Shown: positions 56,876 to 64,000 of the stretch, one piece after another
Numbering within the stretch: the first letter of the stretch is position 1
Layout: the number at the start of each line of letters is the position of its first letter
Source of the DNA: Phocoena phocoena
Taxonomy: Eukaryota > Chordata > Mammalia > Artiodactyla > Phocoenidae
Length of the DNA: 64,000 nucleotides
Direction: 5' to 3'
Assembly: GCF_963924675.1 (NCBI RefSeq)
Contig: NC_089219.1
Coordinates: 149,316,288 to 149,380,287 of the forward strand
The notes under the pieces: model-generated
Database searches by the model: none
Told to the model about the DNA's origin: nothing
Seen by the model: the letters and a program-made list of their open reading frames with translations, nothing else
Position numbers and translations under genes: made by a program

Positions 56876-58230
56876 CATAAACGTAAACTCCTTTAGGCAA
56901 ATGTACCTAATCCTAATTTCTAGGATCTGGGTTGGCACATGTAACCATGTTTTCTGGTGAAACCATGGCCCATTTGACCATGCACTGCCATGTATTTGAT
57001 TTTCTTCCTGCTCTGTCTCAGTTCCTTTTCACCTCCATCTTGCTTTCCTGGGATTGCCTCTTCCACGAACACACAATAAAGCATTTACCATAAGTTATGC
57101 CTCAAGCTCTGTTTTCCAGGGAACTAAACAATAACTTGAAGATTACCGAGATAAACTGGCATAGAGTGTTATTATGATTTTGAATAGAAAACATAAACAT
57201 CCATAATTGGAATCTGAACAATCATCAAATGTAACCAAGTTTGCCTAAGACTTGAGGGTTAAAGTAGGGGCCAGTCTAGAAGGCAGAACCCACCCCCATG
57301 CTCCTTCCCCAATACCCCCAGTGAAAACTGCCAGAGAAAAAGTTCAGTTCAAGATCAAGAAGGCCTTTCCCCTGATGACAGCCCTGGAGGTGACTAGGAA
57401 GAGTGAGTCTGGTTTTAGAAAAGCCCAAGACCTTAGGAGCCTGCCCTGTGGACCAATGCTATACTGGAAAGTGGTAAGAAGCTCCATAATTTGAGGGCTT
57501 ACTTGACTCCCCAGGAATTGCTCCTAGGTCATGGGATCCAAGGTCCACCTAGGAGAAAGGGAGAGCTCATGGGAAACCAGGAATCTATGTAGCTTAATCT
57601 CACAAAGTGTATTATTTCTTCTCCCAACTCAATACAGGGCAAAAGCTATTTGCATGGGTCCTGCCTTACATTCCTGAATTTGGCTAAGGACTGGAATGGC
57701 CTACACTCAAAAGTGGGACTCTTCAGTAGGGAGGAACAGGGACTGAGACACTTAGATAAGGTTTATACTGTGAGATCATAGGACCCTATGAGAAAGTGTT
57801 TCTGTAACCCAAACATTTGTCTAAGCATATTCATGGTAAAACACTACATATGTGGGATTCCAGAGAGAAATGAGAAGGAAGGGCCATGGTGCCCAGAGTT
57901 GTGTTTAATGTTAAAATCCTCAGCTCTCTGGGTAATAGCAGCAGAATGCAAATGGAAGAAAACACCAGCCGCAAGAATCATTTCTCCTTCCACCTCCTCA
58001 GTTTGCCTGAGGCGATTACACTCACTGCATCTTCTTCCATGTCCTAAAATAGTTAACCTTGGTTCCTGCCCACACAGAAAGTGTATGAAGAGCCCAGTAT
58101 CAAGGCCAAGAATTGCCTCAGCAACCAAAGTCCTCATTACTGGCGCCCACACCCATGCCCCTGCTTTTACTTCCTGGTTCCATTTCTGCGCTTTAGTACT
58201 TCTATTGGTTTCTAACATTTTGCCTGGAAT
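56876..58230. other. 1.35 kb single-copy-like sequence
   Basis: 56990-57130 has an LTR-like 3' end ('cctgggattgcctcttcc', 'cacacaataaagcatttacc', 'gggaactaaac'), family unnamed. Open frames at 57788-58234 (+) and 57844-58218 (-) overlap and have no family. Confidence 0.4.
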
Positions 58231-58238
58231 TTGAAATT

Positions 58239-58268
58239 ATCTCTCTCTCTCTTTTTTTTTTTTTTTTT
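58239..58268. repeat. (CT)n and T17 run
   Basis: Short CT array followed by 17 T. Confidence 0.92.
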
Positions 58269-59827
58269 GTACCTTTGGTATCTTAGTTCTTTTCCATATA
58301 ACTGGATTTGACCATCAGTCAACCCTGCTCTCCTTGGTCAGTTATAACTGGACTTTGGCTGACCCACCTGATTTAACAGACTTCCCCGGTCCAGTATTAG
58401 CAACTGAATTTCAACTCTGACCCTATGCTCCCCCAAATCTCTATTCAAACACACATACATACACACACACTCCAGAGTGATAAGTGACCCATTTTGCAAC
58501 AGCGTTTTAAGAGAGACAAAAACTGTCTAATTCTGTTTGTGAGTTTCCACGCTAGATCTATTACCCCCCATCACAGTGTAAAGTCCAAATGAATCACAGA
58601 GACAGCCCGGCTGCACTCGGTGGTCCTTGGCACACGAGTTCTTTGGTGAGAGGAGACCTAAGCAACGCTCCATGACCCTGCTAATGTCAAGCTGATTTAT
58701 CCCCAGCTCCCTCCACTTCTACTCCATTACCCAAATGTCAGGAGACCAGAAGCCTCGTTTTGCCATTGACAATAAAGGAAAAGAGAAGTGATGATGGGAA
58801 ATAGATGAAATCAGAAAGGGGAAAACAAAGTTGTCTCTGGGTCTCCATTTGTACGAGACCCTACTCGCTACCTGCATTTAAGCCCAACCACTGTTGTGCA
58901 TGGATTCTCACTGATGAGGTAAAAAGTTTCTAGAGCCACCAAATTCACATTACTTAAGCAAGATTGAACGGTTTAAAATTTCAGTGTTGTCCGCCAAAAA
59001 AATAATAACAGGAAGTTGTCTAGAGCAGAATGTGCTGACAGCAGTAATGTTTTGGCAATAAGTCATGTGTAGGAGATGATGCTCTGGAAGTCAGCCCAGC
59101 AGGCTAATGTAGATTGGGGATGCTCTCCTACTGATGGCCAAACAATTGATTGGCATTTCTGCCCCATCATGAAATCAGCTCGCAAATGAAGTGGAGGTGG
59201 TTCCAAAAAGGAGGAAAATTGAAGAAGAACAAGGGAATGAAGGGTGATGAGCAGTGCTGCCCAGAGAAATTGGGCAGAAAGACCAAAATAACATTTTCAA
59301 GCTCAGTTTCCAACCTAAGCCAATCCCCATCTTGATTTTCTGCTATAATTTTAAAAGCTAAAAACAAACAAAAAAAATCTAATAAAGGCGATATTATCTA
59401 CTCATTCTATCTTCCACTTGAAACCAGATCTCCCTCCCAAATAAATTGGCTGCCTCTTTCTAATTGTTCTGACAATAAGATCCATAAAACCAATGAATGT
59501 TCTCGGTGCACACAGAGCTGAGTGCTTCTCTGTCCTCATTGCTAGATGTGCCATCCACTCGATGTCAGTAAAGAAGCAACGTGCCTCTCTGTCTGTCTCC
59601 CCAGGCTGGATTCAGCCTGCCATTCAGGATGTTTTAGGGTCTCCTCTGTCCATGAGTCAGAAAAGGAAAATTCATTTCTGAATTATGATCTATGGAATGT
59701 AATTAGATAAAGAAATATGCTCCCTCCGACTATATAATGCATAACAAAACAAAATGGAAATAAATTTGTAAACTGTACATGTTAAGTTTCCTGAATTTCT
59801 TGTGGATAATTAAAAGATTTTGAAGTA
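58269..59827. other. 1.6 kb single-copy-like sequence
   Basis: A CA-rich run lies at 58449-58470. 58580-58800 is repeat-free with some CpG and a SOX-like 'ccattgacaataaagg'. No gene recognised. Confidence 0.45.
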
Positions 59828-59846
59828 AATATCCTCAATATTTTTT

Positions 59847-60876
59847 CGCATCTTTATTGGAGTATAATTGCTTTACAGTGTTGTGTTAGTTTCTACTGTA
59901 CAACAAAGTGAATCAGCTATATGTATACATATATCCCCATATCCCCTCCCTCTTGAACCTCCCTCCCACCCTCCCTATCCCACCCCTCTAGGTTGTCACA
60001 GAGCATCGAGTTGATCTCCCTGTGCTATGCAGCAACTTCCCACTAACCATCCATTTTACATTTGGTAGTGTATATATGTCAATGCTACTCTCTTACTTCA
60101 TCCCAGCTTCCCCTTCACCCCCTCTCCATGTCCTCAAGTCCGTTCTCTACATCTGCGTCTTTATTCCTGCCCTGCCACTAGGTTCATCAGTACCATTTTT
60201 TTAGATTGCATATATATGCGTTAGCATACAGTATTTGTTTTTCTCTTTCTGACTTACTTCACCCTGTATGACAGATTCTATGTCCATCCACCTCACTGCA
60301 AATAGCTCAATTTCATTCCTTTTATGGCTGAGTAGTATTCCGTTGTATATATATGTCACATCTTCTTTATCCATTCTTCTATTGATGGACATTTAGGTTG
60401 CTTCCATACCCTGGCTATTGTAAATAGTGCTGTAATGAACACTGTGGCACATGTATCTTTTTGAATTACAGTGTTCTCAGAGTATATGCCCAGTAGTGGG
60501 ATTGCTGGGTCATATCGTAGTTCTATTTTTAGTTTTTAAGGAACCTCCATACTGTTCTCCATAGTGGTTGCATCAATCTACATTCCCACCAGCCATTCAG
60601 GAGAGTTCCCTTTTTTCCACACGCTCTCCTGGATTTATTTAGATTTTTTGATGATGGCCATTCTGACCGGTGTGAGGTGATATCTCATTGTGGTTTTGAT
60701 TTGCATTTCTCTAATGATTAGTGATGTTGAACATATTTTCATGTGTTTGTTGGCCATCTGTGTGTCTTCTTTGGAGAAATGTCTATTTAGTTCTTCTGCC
60801 CATTTTTGGATTGGGTTGTTTGTTTTTGTGATATTGAGCTGCATGAACTGCTTGTACATTTTGGAGATTAATCCTT
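59847..60876 (-). mobile_element. L1: 5'-truncated L1 (ORF2 end plus 3' UTR)
   Basis: On the minus strand: ORF2 C-terminal sequence from 'ggattaatctccaaaatgtac' through the ORF2 stop near 60201, then the cetartiodactyl 3' UTR to 'ccaataaagatgcg'. A 19-bp duplication 'aatatcctcaatatttttt' lies at 59828-59846 and 60877-60895. Frameshifts split the ORF2 part into pieces (60201-60392, 60635-60859), so it is older than the copy at 20.4 kb. Confidence 0.95.
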
Positions 60877-60895
60877 AATATCCTCAATATTTTTT

Positions 60896-61227
60896 GATTG
60901 AAGGTTAGGTATCAGAGAGAGAGAATTTACAAAGGGGCTTCCAAGTGCTGAGCATTTGAAATGTGACAGGCTATTGTCTTATGTGTTGTAAGTGTATAAA
61001 TAGTTACTGAGTTTGAAGAGTAAGTATAAAAAATGAATGTAAAATATTGTATTGATAATTATTATATTGATTCCACATTGAAATGATTCATTAGAAATAT
61101 TAGATCAAATAAAATATACAATTAAAATTAATTTCACCTGCTTCTTTTGATTTTTTTTTAAGGTGGCCTAGGTTCTAGTTTCCATTTCCTCTAAGTGCCT
61201 TAACTTCTTGGTCTCCTCTTCTTCATC
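60896..61227. other. AT-rich unassigned sequence
   Basis: Nothing recognised. Confidence 0.5.
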
Positions 61228-61455
61228 TGGGAAGCAGTATAGCAGGAAGGCCCAAAGAACCAGGTAAACCTGAGTTTAAGTCCAGCTCTACCATTTATGA
61301 GCTATTTCTTCTTAAATTATTTAATTGATTTAGTCCTTAGTTTTCTCATCTGGGAAAGGGCTTAATAACAATTAATTTGCAAGGTTTCTGTGAAAATTAA
61401 GTAAAATGATGTATGTAAACCAGTTACCACCATGCTTGGGATATAATAATTATTC
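61228..61455 (+). repeat. MIR: MIR SINE
   Basis: 'gaagcagtatagcaggaagg', 'acctgagtttaagtccagctctaccatttatgagct', 'cttagttttctcatctggg', 'aatgatgtatgtaaacc' follow MIR along its length. Confidence 0.82.
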
Positions 61456-62004
61456 CAAAAATTGGGACTGTTGTTACTATTTTTACTATCTGTCAAAAGA
61501 AGTGGTTGAACAGATGGCTAATCACTCTTTAAATCGGTTATTGAATAAATTGCATGTCTCTTACCATGGGTGGTCATTCAAAATCAAATTATGGATACAG
61601 AGGAAGCTTTTTAACAATTGCTGGCTATCCTGTTGATGCATTTTCTGCATGGATTCAAAATATTCTCCAGAATCATTTTAGACTTCTGTGTATAGAGGCA
61701 TGAGGACATCCCAACTCAGATCAAGTTCCATCTGCTCCCTGCTCCTTGTCCGAACCCTGCCACTCGTCATAGGGGACCATCCATATCTAATCCTGAGGAT
61801 AAGAATCTCCCACCAACTGTTTCATTGACCACATTTCCCATGACACCCAGGGCCTGGCATCAGTGGGAATCAGTGGCGAAGACCTTGACCTTCGTGCCCT
61901 CTACAACAGCTTAGCTGGCTGGACCTCCTGGGACAACACTCAACATATTGACTGAAGTAAATCGGGGCATGTAAATAAAGCTAAATAGAGAGCATTATCT
62001 TTTC
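61456..62004. other. Single-copy-like sequence
   Basis: Nothing recognised. Confidence 0.5.
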
Positions 62005-62470
62005 CTGTCAACCTTTCATTAGCTCCTTGTGGTTTCTAGAAATAAATCTAAAATCTTTAACGTTGTCTGCAAGACCTGATAGGGTCTGGCCATGCTTGCC
62101 TCACCAGCTATATTTTCACACGTCTCGCTTCCTCCTTCACTCTGTTCCATGCAAGTTGGTCCTAATTCCCTCCAATCTACCAGGGTCTTTCCTGCCTCAG
62201 AACCTTTGCATATGATGTTTCCTCTTCCTCCAGACTTTGCCTGGCTAACTCCTACTTATCCTTCAGGTCTCTGTTTATGTCTCTTCTGAAGAAAGATTTT
62301 CCTCATCTCTTATTCTAACATCACCCTGATTTTTCCTTCATGCCCCTTATGGTCCAGATCAAGATTTTACTTTTTCTTTCTCTCTCAGGATCATAGCTTT
62401 CTTATTTGCTGCATCCCAAGCACCTCATACAAATATGGATGCAATAATATTTGTTGAATCAAAATATAAA
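62005..62470 (+). repeat. L2: L2 LINE 3' portion
   Basis: 'ctgcaagacctgatagggtctggcc', 'tcagaacctttgcatatgatgtttcctcttcc', 'ctcctacttatccttcaggtctctg', 'aagattttcctcatctc', ending 'gcaataatatttgttgaatc'. A well-ordered L2 3' region. Confidence 0.8.
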
Positions 62471-62714
62471 TAGATGAATAGACAGACACTGGCTGTCCAA
62501 AGTGGAATTCATTACTAGTGTACCTTTCTACCACCCATGTTTTCTGATCCCCATTCCCACTCCAGACCCTCAAGTCTAGAACTCTTTCTCTTTGATGATT
62601 CTTTAGCAGACCCCGCACTCACCCATCAGGTTGTGATGAATAAATCATTCTATGGCCAGATGCTGCAGCCAAGGGAAGAGTTACACAGGGTTCATCAATA
62701 TATAAGTATATTGC
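62471..62714. other. Short unassigned stretch
   Basis: Nothing recognised. Confidence 0.5.
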
Positions 62715-62945
62715 AAATAATAACAATAGCTTATAGTTTATCATTTGGAATGTACCAGGCAATATATGAGTATGATGTATATTATCTCATTTACCTTTCA
62801 CAACAGTCCTACAGGATAGGGACATCAGTTGTCCCCATTTTGCAGATGAGCAAACTAAGATTAGGAATGAGGCCATAATGGCAACTAATTGTCAAGTGGA
62901 GATTTGAAACAACCTTGGTCTAATTCCAACACTCATGCACCTAAT
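62715..62945 (-). repeat. MIR: MIR SINE
   Basis: 'aacaatagcttatagtttatcatttgg', 'atctcatttacctttcacaacagtcctacagg', 'gtccccattttgcagatgagcaaac' reversed MIR. Confidence 0.82.
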
Positions 62946-63264
62946 CTCTGGAGTTCACTGTCTTTCTCAGCTACAGGCACCAGTTTTGCCAGTTAACTCT
63001 CGTCTGATCTTAGCTCGACTCTGCTTCCCTCTTAATCCAACTAAGTTCTCTTCTTAAGGAGCAAAACCTTAATGGCAGTTCCCAAAACAACCCCAATCTC
63101 AGGCAGAAGTTAGTTTCTCCTCAACACTCTGATACTATGGATTGATGAGTCTTGTCTCTGGTCCTCACATCCAGCATTTCTTTAATTATATCTATAACTC
63201 CTTTTTTTTTTAAATCAAGGTCATTGTGACTCTTGAACTTAATTGGTACAGAGAGAAGAGAAAA

Positions 63265-63475
63265 ATAGCATTTAGTTAGTCCCTTCTCTGTGTCCGTCAT
63301 TCTTCTAAGTGTTTCACATACATCGTCTCATCCAATTGCTTAATAATCCATGAAGTGACTCTCAGTATCCCTTTAATATACAAGATAACACAGAGACTCA
63401 GAGAAGTTAATTTGCCCAAGATCACAGCGCTACTATATAGTAAACTGAAAATGTCGTGCCTATTTTATTTTATTC
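63265..63475 (-). repeat. MIR: MIR SINE
   Basis: 'tgtttcacatacatcgtctcatcc', 'acagagactcagagaagttaatttgcccaagatcacagcg' reversed MIR. Confidence 0.8.
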
Positions 63476-64000
63476 CAAAGTCATGCTTTTCCCTTTATCT
63501 ACATGATATCCATAACCCCAACCTTTCTGGTTTTTCTAGTAAACCTTCTCACATTTTGTTTCTCAGTCTCCTATTCTTCCTTATTCTTGTGTAGGTTCCC
63601 CTCACCAGACATCTCCATCCAGACATTGAGTTCTAGTTTCCTCTCCCACCCATCACGAAAAAAAATCATTTTGTTTTCCCCTTTCCTTTCTTGAACAAAT
63701 GTAAATTTATGTTTATATGTATGTTTATTCAATTTACATTTGCAAAGCGAATACATTTGCCTATCTCTTGTCCACAGCGACATTTCACAGAATGTGAACC
63801 AAGGCAAGAGTCCTGAGCATGCAGCTTAGGGAACATTTAGGAGCTGGTCTTGTCCAAACGCAAACATACTGCCACATATCATCATGTTAGCAGAAAGCAG
63901 GACCCTAAGGGAATGGGACGGAAGACAGAGCAGCTTTAATAGGATAAGTGGCAACTGAGCATAAGAGAGCTAATGGATGAGGGGCCGACACAGCAGCTGG
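63476..64000. other. Single-copy-like sequence to the window end
   Basis: Pyrimidine-rich at 63540-63700. No repeat or gene recognised. Confidence 0.5.

Noticed and set aside
57788..58234. 148-codon open frame
   Set aside because: Opposite-strand frame of similar length over the same bases, no family, composition not protein-like.

Overview
The window looks like nuclear DNA from a cetacean (whale or dolphin): intergenic or intronic sequence with no recognisable protein-coding gene. The lineage call rests on two repeat signatures. First, eight tRNA-derived SINEs carry the 'gcttccctggtggcgcagtgg' head, and most of them are close to the cetacean CHR consensus that ends in 'gtgagaggcccgcgtac'. 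Second, the younger L1 copies carry the cetartiodactyl L1 3' UTR ('cactttgttataaagcagaaactaac'). I saw no BovB or Bov-tA element, which argues against a ruminant. The rest is ordinary mammalian background: MIR, L2, MaLR LTRs, hAT-Charlie and Tigger relics, and microsatellites.

Layout. 1-4.4 kb: a MER2 with TA duplications, MIRs and one long-form SINE. 4.4-8.2 kb: an old 5'-truncated L1 with a nested SINE. 9.4-11.3 kb: a GATA microsatellite, L2, a MIR split by a short L1, and a MaLR LTR split by a younger MLT1A-type LTR. 13.5-14.0 kb: a complete solo MLT1D with 5-bp duplications. 14.4-20.2 kb: L2, MIRs, an ERVL-like LTR, a SINE and a candidate conserved segment. 20.4-22.0 kb: a fairly young L1 with an intact ORF2 C-terminus that appears to carry a 3' transduction. 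22-31.2 kb: MaLR pieces, tandem repeats, a MER1-type transposon, a MER53-like palindrome and a 59-bp duplicated fragment. 32-38 kb: mostly single-copy sequence, including the segments most like conserved non-coding DNA. 38-43 kb: MER5A, a SINE with an internal 54-bp duplication, and an inverted (twin-primed) L1 with an insert. 43-47 kb: mostly single-copy. 47-52 kb: a SINE head, MIR, an MLT1 LTR split by a SINE, L2 and MER5A. 53.6 kb: one short exon-like segment. 55-56.3 kb: an ancient repeat and a 200-N assembly gap. 59.8-60.9 kb: a minus-strand L1 with 19-bp duplications. 61-64 kb: MIR and L2.

There is no operon-like organisation and no novel encoded system that I can support. What stands out is the record of retrotransposition and repair: the 3' transduction, the twin-primed inversion, the templated duplication and several datable nested insertions. 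Almost every open frame here lies in a repeat or in non-coding sequence. The only frame with a clear protein family over its length is the L1 ORF2 C-terminus at 20.3-21.4 kb. Family names and subfamilies are from recognition of consensus features, without alignment, so edges are good to a few bases only where target-site duplications are stated.
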